A stretch of DNA of 64,000 bases from Flavobacteriaceae bacterium PS02334. Lineage in GTDB: Bacteria; Bacteroidota; Bacteroidia; Flavobacteriales; Flavobacteriaceae. The notes under the pieces were generated by a model. It worked only from the letters and a program-made list of their open reading frames with translations. It was not told the origin of the DNA and ran no database searches. The stretch spans positions 293,637 through 357,636 of the forward strand of contig JASCOH010000006.1 of NCBI GenBank assembly GCA_029959295.1, read 5' to 3'. The translations under genes and the position numbers were made by a program. Position 1 is the stretch's first letter, and every line of letters begins with the position of its first letter. Below, one piece after another: positions 14,818 through 24,036 of the stretch.

Positions 14818-17502
14818 ATGGCAGATGTCGATTGTAAGAAACATTTAAAATTATCAGGCCTTGAGCCATTAATCATAACACCCGAAAGTATTTTCGTAAA
14901 CGTCGGTGAACGAACAAATGTTACCGGTTCTCGAAAATTCTTGCGTTTAATAAAAGAAGAGAAATACGAAGAAGCGTTGGATATTGCCAGAGCTCAAGTA
15001 GAAGGCGGCGCACAAATCATCGATATCAATATGGATGAGGGAATGCTTGACGGCGTTCACGCAATGACCACTTTTTTAAATTTAATTGCCTCTGAACCAG
15101 ATATTTCTAGAGTTCCTGTGATGATTGATAGTTCCAAATGGGAAATTATCGAAGCAGGTTTGAAAGTCGCCCAAGGAAAAAGTGTCGTCAATTCGATCAG
15201 TTTGAAAGAAGGCGAAGAAAACTTCATCCGTCAGGCAAAATTGATTAAAAAATATGGCGCTGCGGTAATCGTGATGGCATTTGATGAAGTGGGTCAAGCT
15301 GATAATTACGAAAGAAGAATTGAAATCTGCAAAAGATCGTATGATGTTTTGGTAGATCAAGTCGGATTTCCAGCGGAAGATATTATTTTCGATCCAAATA
15401 TTTTTCCAGTTGCAACCGGAATGGAAGAACACAGGCAAAATGCGGTAGATTTTTTCCGAGCTACAAAATGGATTAAAGAAAATCTTCCGTATGCGAGTGT
15501 CAGCGGTGGCGTGAGCAATGTTTCCTTTTCTTTCCGTGGAAACGACAGAGTTCGTGAAGCAATGCATTCGGTTTTTCTATATTATGCAGTCCAAAACGGA
15601 ATGACAATGGGAATCGTAAATCCAGAAATGCTGGAGATTTATGACCAAATTCCAAAAGATTTATTAGAACACGTCGAAGATGTTTTGCTCGATAGAAGAG
15701 ATGATGCAACCGAAAGATTGCTAACTTTTGCCGAAAATATTAAAGGCGACACCAAAGAAGTTACCGAAAAACAAGCGCAAGAATGGCGTTCTTTCCCAAT
15801 TCAAGAAAGATTGACGCACGCCTTAGTCAGAGGAATCGATGAATTTATTGAAACCGATATTGAAGAAGCGCGACAATTAGCCACAAAACCAATCGAAGTT
15901 ATCGAAATCAATTTGATGACAGGAATGAACGTGGTCGGAGATTTATTCGGAAGCGGGAAAATGTTCTTACCACAAGTAGTAAAATCCGCAAGGGTTATGA
16001 AAAAAGCGGTCGCGTATCTTCTTCCATTCATTGAAAAAGAAAAAGATGGAAAGTCAAGTTCGGCTGGCCGCGTTTTGATGGCAACCGTAAAAGGTGACGT
16101 TCACGACATTGGAAAAAACATTGTCGCCGTAGTTTTAGGTTGTAATAACTATGAAATCATTGATCTTGGTGTAATGGTTCCTCCCGAAAAAATCATCCAA
16201 ACTGCGATTGAACAAAATGTAGATATCATAGGTTTGAGCGGATTAATCACGCCATCATTGGACGAAATGGTGTATCTGGCAAAACAAATGGACAAGTTGA
16301 ATGTCAGTATTCCGATTATGATTGGTGGGGCGACAACTTCGCGTGCACATACGGCCGTGAAAATTGCGCCAGAATATCGCGAAACTGTCGTCCACGTGAA
16401 TGATGCTTCGCGTGCTGTAACCGTTGCGGGAAATTTGATAAATAAAAACACGAATCAAGCTTATTTCAAAAGCCTTCGTTCAGAATATGACGAACTTCGT
16501 GAGGGTTATTTGAACCGAAGCCGTGACAAAAACTTCCTTACTATAGAAGAAGCTAGAAAAAATAAATTGCAATTGGATTGGGACAATTTCCAACCCGTAA
16601 AACCAAATTTTATCGGAGTAAAAACGATAGAAGTAAAATTGGATGAATTAGTTGATTTCATTGACTGGACACCATTTTTTCAGACATGGGATTTACATGG
16701 TAAATATCCGAAAATCCTCACGGATGAAGTCGTTGGCGAACAAGCTGTGATTTTATTCAACGATGCCCAAAAAATGCTAAAGCAAATGCTGGAAGAAAAT
16801 TGGCTTGAAGCAAAAGGAATCTACGGAATTTTTCCAGCGAATCAAATCAACGATGACGACATCGAACTGTTTGATGAAAACGGAAAACATTTGCAAACTT
16901 TCTTGACTTTAAGACAGCAATCAGCAAAAACAAAAGGCGCTCCAAATATAGCGTTATCAGATTTTATAGCTCCAAAAGATTGTGGAATCACAGATTATAT
17001 GGGTGCTTTTTGTGTCACGACAGGTTTTGGAGTGGACGAAAAGGCATCTGAATTTGAGAAAAACTTAGACGATTATAATTCGATTATGGTCAAAGCTTTA
17101 GGAGATCGTTTTGCAGAAGCTTTTGCCGAATATTTACATAAAAAAATCAGAAAAGAAATCTGGGGCTATGCTTCTGATGAGGTTTTGAACAATGAATCTT
17201 TAATCAAAGAAGAATACAAAGGAATTCGTCCTGCGCCAGGATACCCTGCATGTCCTGACCATTTGGAAAAACCAACCATCTGGAAATTATTAAATGTGGA
17301 TAAAGAAATAGGAGTGACTTTGACCGAAAGTATGGCGATGTGGCCAGCTTCTTCCGTTTCAGGATATTATTTCGCAAATCCAGAAAGCAAGTATTTTGGC
17401 TTAGGAAAAATCAAGAAAGACCAAGTTGAAGATTACGCAAAACGCCGAAATGTCTCATATGATTATGCCGAAAAATGGCTAAACCCAAATATTGCAGATT
17501 AG
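14818..17502 (+). CDS. metH: Methionine synthase, folate/cobalamin/activation subunit (split MetH part 2)
   Basis: 894 residues with three modules in order. A pterin-binding barrel (about 25-290; [14 protein letters not shown]) is followed by the cobalamin module (about 340-560), which carries the DVHDIGKN motif whose His ligates cobalt. The SAM-dependent activation domain (about 580-890) contains [12 protein letters not shown]. Together with the upstream gene it forms a complete B12-dependent methionine synthase. The stop is followed by a perfect 18-bp inverted repeat before metF. Confidence 0.96.
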   Translation: MADVDCKKHLKLSGLEPLIITPESIFVNVGERTNVTGSRKFLRLIKEEKYEEALDIARAQVEGGAQIIDINMDEGMLDGVHAMTTFLNLIASEPDISRVPVMIDSSKWEIIEAGLKVAQGKSVVNSISLKEGEENFIRQAKLIKKYGAAVIVMAFDEVGQADNYERRIEICKRSYDVLVDQVGFPAEDIIFDPNIFPVATGMEEHRQNAVDFFRATKWIKENLPYASVSGGVSNVSFSFRGNDRVREAMHSVFLYYAVQNGMTMGIVNPEMLEIYDQIPKDLLEHVEDVLLDRRDDATERLLTFAENIKGDTKEVTEKQAQEWRSFPIQERLTHALVRGIDEFIETDIEEARQLATKPIEVIEINLMTGMNVVGDLFGSGKMFLPQVVKSARVMKKAVAYLLPFIEKEKDGKSSSAGRVLMATVKGDVHDIGKNIVAVVLGCNNYEIIDLGVMVPPEKIIQTAIEQNVDIIGLSGLITPSLDEMVYLAKQMDKLNVSIPIMIGGATTSRAHTAVKIAPEYRETVVHVNDASRAVTVAGNLINKNTNQAYFKSLRSEYDELREGYLNRSRDKNFLTIEEARKNKLQLDWDNFQPVKPNFIGVKTIEVKLDELVDFIDWTPFFQTWDLHGKYPKILTDEVVGEQAVILFNDAQKMLKQMLEENWLEAKGIYGIFPANQINDDDIELFDENGKHLQTFLTLRQQSAKTKGAPNIALSDFIAPKDCGITDYMGAFCVTTGFGVDEKASEFEKNLDDYNSIMVKALGDRFAEAFAEYLHKKIRKEIWGYASDEVLNNESLIKEEYKGIRPAPGYPACPDHLEKPTIWKLLNVDKEIGVTLTESMAMWPASSVSGYYFANPESKYFGLGKIKKDQVEDYAKRRNVSYDYAEKWLNPNIAD

Positions 17503-17616
17503 GCCCCCAAAGGGGGAATTATTGGCGCGAAATTGAATTGAGTAGAAAAAATGAAAAAAAATATTAATCCAGAAGCGCAACTATTTATGCGCAACTACAA
17601 TTCCCCCTTTGGGGGC
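17503..17616. repeat. Perfect 18-bp inverted repeat between metH and metF
   Basis: Left arm GCCCCCAAAGGGGGAATT (17503-17520), right arm AATTCCCCCTTTGGGGGC (17599-17616). Each arm is itself almost palindromic (CCCCC-AAA-GGGGG). The enclosed 78 bp show nothing coding. G/C-tract repeats of this kind are unusual against the AT-rich background. Confidence 0.8.
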
Positions 17617-17625
17617 TAGGGGGCT

Positions 17626-18582
17626 ATGAAAGTAACCGAACATATAGAAAAAGCAAAAGGAAAACCATTGTTTTCCTTTGAAATATTGCCTCCGTTGAAA
17701 GGACAGAATATCCAGTCGATTTTTGACAGCATTGACCCGTTGATGGAATTCAATCCGCCATTTATTGACGTGACGTATCACCGTGAAGAATACGAATACA
17801 AAGAATTGCCAAGCGGTTTATTGGAGAAAAAAGTCGTAAAAAAGCGTCCGGGAACGGTTGGTATTTGTTCTGCAATTCAGAATAAATACCAAGTCGATGC
17901 GATTCCGCACATTCTTTGTGGCGGATTTACAAAAGAAGATACCGAAAATTTCCTAATTGATTTGGATTTCCTTGGAATCCAAAACGTAGTCGCTTTGCGC
18001 GGTGATGCGGTGAAAAACGAAACGTATTTCAAACCAGAAAAAGAAGGAAATCATTATGCAACCGAATTAGTTACACAAATTTCCAACTTAAATAAAGGAA
18101 TGTATCTCGATGACGAATTACAAAATTCTTCTGCCACAAATTTCTGCATCGGCGTGGCCGGATATCCTGAAAAACACATGGAAGCGCCAAGTTTAGACAG
18201 CGATATTTATTTCTTGAAACAAAAAATCAAAAACGGTGCTTCTTATATTATTACCCAAATGTTTTTTGACAATAAAAAATTCTTCGAATTTGTTGCCAAA
18301 TGCAGAAAAGAAGGAATTACAGTACCAATTATTCCAGGTTTGAAGCCAATTGCTACCAAAAAACAACTCAATTTGGTACCACACCGTTTTAAAGTTGATA
18401 TTCCAGATGAGTTGATTATGTCAGTCGTTCGCGCAGAAAGTCCAGAAGCTGTGAAGCAAATCGGAATTGAATGGTGTATCAACCAGAGTAAGGAATTGAT
18501 CAAAGAAGGAATTCCGGTTTTGCATTATTATTCGATGGGAAAAGCCGAAAATATTAAGGCAATTGCATCTGAGATTTTTTAA
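17626..18582 (+). CDS. metF: Methylenetetrahydrofolate reductase
   Basis: 318 residues, normal for MetF. A FAD enzyme that makes 5-methyl-THF, the methyl donor for the methionine synthase encoded just upstream. The N-terminal FSFEILPPLKG contains the catalytic Glu region, followed by DVTYHRE, and NVVALRGDAVKNE marks the FAD/folate site. It probably shares the SAM-I-controlled transcript with the split metH, unless the inverted repeat in front of it stops transcription. Confidence 0.95.
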   Translation: MKVTEHIEKAKGKPLFSFEILPPLKGQNIQSIFDSIDPLMEFNPPFIDVTYHREEYEYKELPSGLLEKKVVKKRPGTVGICSAIQNKYQVDAIPHILCGGFTKEDTENFLIDLDFLGIQNVVALRGDAVKNETYFKPEKEGNHYATELVTQISNLNKGMYLDDELQNSSATNFCIGVAGYPEKHMEAPSLDSDIYFLKQKIKNGASYIITQMFFDNKKFFEFVAKCRKEGITVPIIPGLKPIATKKQLNLVPHRFKVDIPDELIMSVVRAESPEAVKQIGIEWCINQSKELIKEGIPVLHYYSMGKAENIKAIASEIF

Positions 18583-18637
18583 TCTGCTTGCCGTGTGGTT
18601 TTATTTGGTTATTTTTGGCACTGAAAATTATTTATAA

Positions 18638-19741
18638 GTGCCAAAATTCCGAATATATATCTTATTGTTGCTAATTTCTTTGACTGCTTTTTCGCAAGAA
18701 AAAAATAGTTTATATACTGTCGATGTCAATTATTTCTACGGAAATATTTTGCCTCACAACAATACCATCCGTCATTTGATTACCGAACATCCTGACGGAA
18801 TTCTAATCAGTTTCAACAAAAAAACCTTTGGCAATAAAGAATGGGAATCAACTTATAATTTTCCAGATTATGGGGGCTCATTTCATTATGAAAATACGAA
18901 AAACGAAATTTTAGGCGATTTATACGGATTGTACGGTCACTATAATTTTTATTTTTTAAACCGAAATCTTACGTTTCGAATTGCTCAAGGAATTGCTTAC
19001 AACACAAATCCATATGGCAAAGAAACCAATTTTAGAAATTTAGCCTACGGTACAAAATGGATGCCTTCGACTTATTTTATGCTGAATTACCAAAAAGAAA
19101 ACCTCTTCAAAAACATTGGAATTCAAGCGGGTTTGAGCTTTTTCCACCATTCGAATGCTAATATTCAATCGCCGAATACAAGCACAAATACTTTGGCAAT
19201 CAATTTAGGCGTAAATTATTCTTTAAATAAAAACGAGCAGAATCAGCGTTTTGCAAGGGAAATTGATACTGTAAATTATAAAAAACAGCCAATCAAATTC
19301 AATATTTCCTTCCGTTCAGGAATCAATGAAAGTGATATTATCGGAAGCGGCACATTTCCATTTTATGTGCTTTCTGCAAATATTGACAAACGACTTTCAA
19401 GAAAAAGCGCGCTTCAATTCGGAACCGATTTTTTTGCTTCAAAATACCTTGAAGAATATATAAAATTTAAGTCCGTTGCTTATCCCAATGAAAATATTGA
19501 CAGAAATACTGATTATAAAAGAGTCGGCATTTTTGTGGGTCACGAACTCTTTGTAAATCGATTTTCGATTGAAACACAAGTTGGTTATTATGTCTATTCG
19601 CCTTTTGATTATCTCGGCCCGTTTTACCAAAGAGTCGGCTTGAAATACTATTTTACTGATAAAATTTTCGGCTCAATGGCATTAAAAACACACGGTGCAA
19701 AAGCAGAAGGATTGGAATTTGGTATTGGAATTCGGTTATAA
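18638..19741 (+). CDS. PagL-like acyloxyacyl hydrolase family protein
   Basis: 367 residues starting at GTG 18638; a hydrophobic signal segment follows directly (YILLLLISLTAFSQ). The mature part is beta-rich with many aromatic residues, and the FFHHSNA segment (about 168-174) matches the His-x-Ser catalytic pair of the PagL lipid-A deacylase family. Expected at the outer membrane as a small barrel removing an acyl chain from lipid A. It is longer than enterobacterial PagL, as usual for Bacteroidota members. It is followed 15 nt later by the DUF2807 gene. Confidence 0.75.
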   Translation: MPKFRIYILLLLISLTAFSQEKNSLYTVDVNYFYGNILPHNNTIRHLITEHPDGILISFNKKTFGNKEWESTYNFPDYGGSFHYENTKNEILGDLYGLYGHYNFYFLNRNLTFRIAQGIAYNTNPYGKETNFRNLAYGTKWMPSTYFMLNYQKENLFKNIGIQAGLSFFHHSNANIQSPNTSTNTLAINLGVNYSLNKNEQNQRFAREIDTVNYKKQPIKFNISFRSGINESDIIGSGTFPFYVLSANIDKRLSRKSALQFGTDFFASKYLEEYIKFKSVAYPNENIDRNTDYKRVGIFVGHELFVNRFSIETQVGYYVYSPFDYLGPFYQRVGLKYYFTDKIFGSMALKTHGAKAEGLEFGIGIRL

Positions 19742-19756
19742 TCAAATATTTGAAAG

Positions 19757-20506
19757 ATGAAAAAAACAATTTTTAAAACGCTGCTATTTTTACTTTCGAT
19801 AGTGCTTTTTGCCTGTGATTCAGAAAACGGAAGCGATTGTCTTCAGACGTCTGGTTCAATGATCAATAAAGAATTCCAAGTAGAAAATTTCAATAAAATT
19901 AATATTTCAGAAGGAATCGAACTAATCATAAAAGAAGGGACGGAAACAAAAGTTGTCGTAGAATCAGGACAAAATTTAATGAGCGGAATCACGGCTGAAG
20001 TTTCCGAAGGGCAACTTTTTTTAAGAAATTCAAATGGCTGTAATTTAGTTCGAGATTACAATAATACAAAAGTTTATGTGACAACGCCAACCTTGGTCAA
20101 CGTTTATTCGGCCTCGCAATTCGCAGTAAAATCAGATGGAATTTTAAATTTTTCGCTTTTGAGTTTGCAATCTGGAATGTTTTCCAACACAGCTTCCGGA
20201 ACTTTTGAATTAGAAGTGAATTGCAATAATTTGACCATTGAAGATAACAAATCTACATTCTTTAAAATTTCTGGAAAAGCCACAAATTTAAGCGTAAATT
20301 TTTATGATGGAAATGCAAGATTTGATGGTTCAGATTTGGTTTCGAATGAAGTATTATGTTTCCAAAGAAGTTCCAACGATATCATCGTAAATCCAATAAA
20401 TAAAATCTCAGGAACCATTTACAGCACAGGAAATATAGTTTTGAAAAACACGCCGCCAATTATTGAAGTCATGCAATTATATCAAGGGCATTTGGTTTAT
20501 CCTTAG
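19757..20506 (+). CDS. DUF2807 (head GIN) putative lipoprotein
   Basis: 249 residues. The signal peptide ends in LFACDSENG, with a Cys suited for lipidation. From residue ~35 the sequence (FNKINISEGIELIIKEG) begins the repeated beta-strand pattern of DUF2807 'head GIN' domains, which form a right-handed beta helix. Such proteins are cell-envelope proteins of unknown role, frequent in Bacteroidota. Located 15 nt behind the PagL-like gene and convergent with gldA. Confidence 0.8.
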   Translation: MKKTIFKTLLFLLSIVLFACDSENGSDCLQTSGSMINKEFQVENFNKINISEGIELIIKEGTETKVVVESGQNLMSGITAEVSEGQLFLRNSNGCNLVRDYNNTKVYVTTPTLVNVYSASQFAVKSDGILNFSLLSLQSGMFSNTASGTFELEVNCNNLTIEDNKSTFFKISGKATNLSVNFYDGNARFDGSDLVSNEVLCFQRSSNDIIVNPINKISGTIYSTGNIVLKNTPPIIEVMQLYQGHLVYP

Positions 20507-20544
20507 AAATTAGTGGCAAAAAAATCTACAAATTTGCCGTAAAA

Positions 20545-21441
20545 TTATTTCCGAGTAGCATCTCTAAAAATGGCTTCCAAATTCTTATTCTTCAAGTTCA
20601 ACTGCAGAGTTTTCAAGCCATTATCATGCGCAAAATCAAAAATCGCAGGACGCATGTCTTTTGAAGTTGAAAAAGTCAATTCCCAAATCATATCGTGCGT
20701 ATTCACAAGTGAAGTCAGATTCGGAATCGTTTTCAGCAATTGCTCTTCCACTTTATAATCAAATTCCACTTCAATAACCTGCTCATTTTCATTCTTCAAG
20801 TTGCTGATTTTTTTATCCGTAACCAATTTTCCTTGGTTGATGATAATCACGCGGTCGCAAATCGCTTCTACTTCCTGCATGATGTGCGTGGAAAGAAAAA
20901 CGGTCTTGTCTTTTCCAATATTTTTAATCAACTCACGAATTTCAACCAATTGATTCGGGTCCAAACCAGTAGTGGGTTCATCTAAAATCAAAACATCGGG
21001 ATTGTGTAATAAAGCCGTCGCCAAACCAACACGCTGACGATAACCTTTAGATAATTGCCCGATTTTTTTATGGCTTTCAGGCGTCAAACCAGTCATTGAA
21101 ATCACTTCTTCAATTCGAGATTTTGCCACTTTATAAACGTCAGCATTGAACGCCAAATATTCGCGAACATACAAATCTAGGTATAACGGATTGTGTTCTG
21201 GCAAATAACCAACTGATTTCTGAACGTCTTTTTGGGAAGTCGAAACATCAAAACCATTCACAGAAGCTTTTCCAGAATCAGCCGTAATAAATGTTGTCAG
21301 GATTTTCATCAACGTCGATTTTCCAGCACCATTCGGACCTAAAAAACCAACGATTTCGCCCTTTTGAATCGAAAAAGAAATGTTGTCCAAAGCTTTCTGG
21401 CTTCCGTAATTTTTTGAAATTGATGTAACTTCGATTGACAT
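20545..21441 (-). CDS. gldA: Gliding motility ABC transporter ATPase GldA
   Basis: 298 residues. Walker A GPNGAGKST, signature LSKGYRQRVGLA, Walker B VLILDEPTTGLDPNQ and the H-loop STHIMQE are all present. The overall sequence matches the GldA ATPase that works with GldF and GldG in flavobacterial gliding; those partners are not in the window. The C-terminal ~80 residues form the accessory domain typical of this subfamily. A TACTTTTG box lies 16 nt before the start on the minus strand. Confidence 0.88.
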   Translation of the reverse strand: MSIEVTSISKNYGSQKALDNISFSIQKGEIVGFLGPNGAGKSTLMKILTTFITADSGKASVNGFDVSTSQKDVQKSVGYLPEHNPLYLDLYVREYLAFNADVYKVAKSRIEEVISMTGLTPESHKKIGQLSKGYRQRVGLATALLHNPDVLILDEPTTGLDPNQLVEIRELIKNIGKDKTVFLSTHIMQEVEAICDRVIIINQGKLVTDKKISNLKNENEQVIEVEFDYKVEEQLLKTIPNLTSLVNTHDMIWELTFSTSKDMRPAIFDFAHDNGLKTLQLNLKNKNLEAIFRDATRK

Positions 21442-21457
21442 AAGTTGTGATTTTGAA

Positions 21458-21465
21458 CAAAAGTA
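21458..21465 (-). promoter_or_regulatory. -7 box of gldA
   Basis: The minus strand reads TACTTTTG, an exact TAnnTTTG match, 16 nt before the ATG. Upstream DNA is filled with ATGAATTATGAGTTATG-type short repeats (about 21478-21510). Confidence 0.45.
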
Positions 21466-21577
21466 ATAAAAAGGATTTATGAATTATGAGTTATGAGTTA
21501 TGAATTGTGTCTGGCTGAAATTAAATGGGCTTTCTAAATCGTTGTAGTCTAAATATTTTCTAAAATTTTGAAAGCTT

Positions 21578-21610
21578 TTGTAAAACCTAAAACAAAATTT
21601 TCTACTTTAG
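21578..21610 (+). promoter_or_regulatory. Possible promoter of the aromatic leader transcript
   Basis: TTG (21578-21580), 22-nt spacer, TACTTTAG (21603-21610; one mismatch to TAnnTTTG). It would start transcription just before the leader ORF at 21630. Confidence 0.35.
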
Positions 21611-21629
21611 CCAAATAACAAAATAAAAA

Positions 21630-21707
21630 ATGCAAAGCAACCGTTTTTATTTTAGCAATTCTTTTTATTTCTGGAAACAGAAACGGGATTGTCGTGTTGT
21701 TATCTAA
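21630..21707 (+). CDS. Leader peptide 3, Phe/Tyr/Trp-rich (25 aa)
   Basis: 25 codons plus stop. Residues 6-15 read FYFSNSFYFW: seven aromatic codons within ten. Just behind them CGGGATT (21684-21690) copies the 3' arm of the terminator at 21736-21765 and is complementary to its 5' arm AATCCCG (21737-21743). A ribosome stalled on the aromatic codons would leave this segment free to form an antiterminator, while one that reaches the stop would cover it. Regulates the pheA operon by charged-tRNA supply, by inference. Confidence 0.8.
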   Translation: MQSNRFYFSNSFYFWKQKRDCRVVI

Positions 21708-21735
21708 ATAGAAATTATTTATAAAATCAATATAA

Positions 21736-21765
21736 AAATCCCGATGTGAATCGGGATTTTTTTTT
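21736..21765 (+). terminator. Attenuator terminator ahead of pheA
   Basis: Perfect hairpin AAATCCCGAT / ATCGGGATTT with a 4-nt loop followed by a run of T, ending 12 nt before the pheA ATG. Its position inside the 5' untranslated region, 28 nt after the leader stop, marks it as an attenuator. Confidence 0.9.
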
Positions 21766-21776
21766 GCCCAAAATCT

Positions 21777-22607
21777 ATGGAAACAAAAATTGCAATTCAA
21801 GGAATCAGAGGTTCGTTTCACCACCAAGTTGCTAACGAATATTTCAGCGAAAGCTTGGAATTAGACGAATGTATGTCGTTTGATGCCTTGGTAAATAGCC
21901 TTGTCGGAAACAAAACGCAGAAAGCCGTGATGGCTTTGGAAAACTCAATTGCAGGTTCGATTATTCCAAATTATGCGTTGATTGACAGAAACAATTTGCA
22001 CATCATTGGCGAATATTATTTGGATATCCATATGAATTTGATGGTTTTGCCGGGACAAAAAATGGAAGATATCAAGGAAGTACATTCGCATCCAATTGCG
22101 CTTTTGCAATGTGGCGAATTCTTTAAAAATTATCCGCATATAAAATTGGTGGAAAGTGGAGACACGGCAGAAACTGCGCAAAGAATCCAAGAAAATCAAT
22201 TGAAAAATATCGCCGCCGTTGCCAGCCCGATTGCAGCAGAACTATTTGGTTTGGATATTTTGGCAGCCGGAATTCATACGATAAAAAGCAACAAAACGCG
22301 CTTCGTAATTTTAAAAACGCAGAATAAAGTTTTGCCAAAAGAAGAAATCAACAAAGCTTCGATAAAATTTGAGTTGGATGACACTCCGGGAAGTTTGGCC
22401 ACGATTTTAAACGTAATGAACAACTGCAAATTGAATCTTACAAAAATCCAGTCGATGCCAATAATTGAGAGTCCGTTTCAGTATTCTTTTTTTGTGGATG
22501 TGGTTTTTGAAAAGTACAAACATTATGAAAAAGCAAAATCAATTTTGGCATTAATGACCACACATTTTAAGGTTTTGGGCGAATATAAAAACGGAAGAAA
22601 AAGCTAA
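21777..22607 (+). CDS. pheA: Prephenate dehydratase
   Basis: 276 residues. Converts prephenate to phenylpyruvate. The catalytic TRF motif is at 174-176 (SNKTRFVIL), and a C-terminal ACT domain (about 195-276) should bind phenylalanine. The ACT motifs are changed from the usual GALA and ESRP to GSLA and QSMP. First gene of the aromatic operon, directly behind the leader-peptide attenuator and 4 nt before the aminotransferase gene. It lacks the chorismate mutase part fused in enterobacterial PheA; that activity is in the gene at 24037. Confidence 0.94.
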   Translation: METKIAIQGIRGSFHHQVANEYFSESLELDECMSFDALVNSLVGNKTQKAVMALENSIAGSIIPNYALIDRNNLHIIGEYYLDIHMNLMVLPGQKMEDIKEVHSHPIALLQCGEFFKNYPHIKLVESGDTAETAQRIQENQLKNIAAVASPIAAELFGLDILAAGIHTIKSNKTRFVILKTQNKVLPKEEINKASIKFELDDTPGSLATILNVMNNCKLNLTKIQSMPIIESPFQYSFFVDVVFEKYKHYEKAKSILALMTTHFKVLGEYKNGRKS

Positions 22608-22611
22608 GATT

Positions 22612-23793
22612 ATGAGCAATACAATTTTAAATACCGATGTTATTTCAGGAAAAGGATTCGCCAACCGACTAAATACGGTAGAAGAATATTACTTTTCTAG
22701 AAAACTTCGTGAAGTGCGCCAGATGATTACCGAAGGAAAACCGGTCATCAATATGGGAATCGGAAGCCCAGATTTGGCGCCGCCGAAAACTGCAATCGAA
22801 GCGATGAAAAATGCAATAGATGAAGAAAAGGCACACGAATACCAAAGTTATCAAGGATTGCCAGAATTGCGAAGCGGCATTGCCAATTTCTATAAAACAC
22901 AATTTGATGTTTCGTTAGATATCAATTTAGAAATTTTGCCTTTGATGGGTTCGAAGGAAGGAATTATGCACATTTCCTTGGCTTTCTTGAATGAAGGTGA
23001 CGAAGTTTTGATTCCAAATCCAGGTTACCCGACGTATGCTTCGGTGACGAATTTGGTTGGTGCAAAATCAATTTTCTATGATTTGTTGGGAGAAAATAAT
23101 TGGCAGCCAAATTTAGAATTGCTCGAAAGACAGGATTTGACAAAAGTAAAACTGATGTGGATTAATTATCCAAATATGCCAACGGGAGCGAATGGAAATT
23201 TGGAATTATTTCGAAAATTAATTGCTTTTGCGAAGAAACACCAAATCGTTTTGGTCAATGACAATCCGTATAGTTTTGTTTTGAATGAAAATCCGATGTC
23301 GATTTTTCAAGTCAAAGGCGCTAAAGATATTGCATTGGAATTAAATTCTTTGAGTAAAACTTTTAATATGTCAGGCTGGCGAATCGGGATGGTTTCGGGA
23401 AAATCAGAATTTATCGATGCCATCTTAAAAGTAAAAAGCAATATGGACAGCGGGATGTTTTACGGAATCCAAAAAGGCGCGATTGAAGCTTTAAAATGCG
23501 GCAAAGAATGGTTTGATGGACAAAGCGAAATTTACGCAAAGCGAAGAAATTTGATTTTTGAATTGGCTGAAAAACTGAATTGCACGTTTGATAAAAACTC
23601 CGTTGGAATGTTCGTCTGGGCAAAATTACCAGCAGGAATAAAATCTTCTGAAGAATTTATAGACAGCATTTTGGTAGAAAAACACATCTTCATCACACCG
23701 GGAACTATTTTCGGAAGCAACGGCGAAGGTTACATCAGATTTTCACTTTGTATTACCGAAGAAAAAATCACGGAAGCAATTGGACGGCTTTAA
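22612..23793 (+). CDS. PLP-dependent class I/II aminotransferase
   Basis: 393 residues. Fold-type I features: N188 in NYPNMPTG and the PLP Lys K249 in LNSLSKTFNMSGWR. Its place directly after pheA suggests that it transaminates phenylpyruvate and/or prephenate in phenylalanine and tyrosine synthesis; sequence alone would also allow aspartate or LL-diaminopimelate aminotransferase. Starts 4 nt after pheA. Confidence 0.9.
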   Translation: MSNTILNTDVISGKGFANRLNTVEEYYFSRKLREVRQMITEGKPVINMGIGSPDLAPPKTAIEAMKNAIDEEKAHEYQSYQGLPELRSGIANFYKTQFDVSLDINLEILPLMGSKEGIMHISLAFLNEGDEVLIPNPGYPTYASVTNLVGAKSIFYDLLGENNWQPNLELLERQDLTKVKLMWINYPNMPTGANGNLELFRKLIAFAKKHQIVLVNDNPYSFVLNENPMSIFQVKGAKDIALELNSLSKTFNMSGWRIGMVSGKSEFIDAILKVKSNMDSGMFYGIQKGAIEALKCGKEWFDGQSEIYAKRRNLIFELAEKLNCTFDKNSVGMFVWAKLPAGIKSSEEFIDSILVEKHIFITPGTIFGSNGEGYIRFSLCITEEKITEAIGRL

Positions 23794-23799
23794 AAAAAA

Positions 23800-24020
23800 T
23801 AACCGCAGATTAACAGATTTTAAATCCTTTTAATTCTTTTAATCTGTGGCAAAAGAAACAAAAACTAAAAAATAAATGCCACAAATTAAACGATTTTCAC
23901 AGATTTTCATCTTTGCGAACTTTGCGAAAAATCTTTGCGGACTTTGCGTTTAAATATTCTTTAAATCTGTGTCAAAAAAAACTAAAAACTAAATAATAAC
24001 TAACTTTGGAAATCCAAAGA
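23800..24020. repeat. Short dispersed repeats in the gap where tyrA would be expected
   Basis: About 240 bp between the aminotransferase and DAHP synthase genes, with no ORF. Recurrent words include CGCAGATTAACAGATTTT, AATCTGTGGC, CACAGATTTTCA and two CTTTGCG segments. They resemble the AATCTGTG-type intergenic filler common in flavobacteria. Confidence 0.6.
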
Positions 24021-24036
24021 AATACCAAAAATAAAA

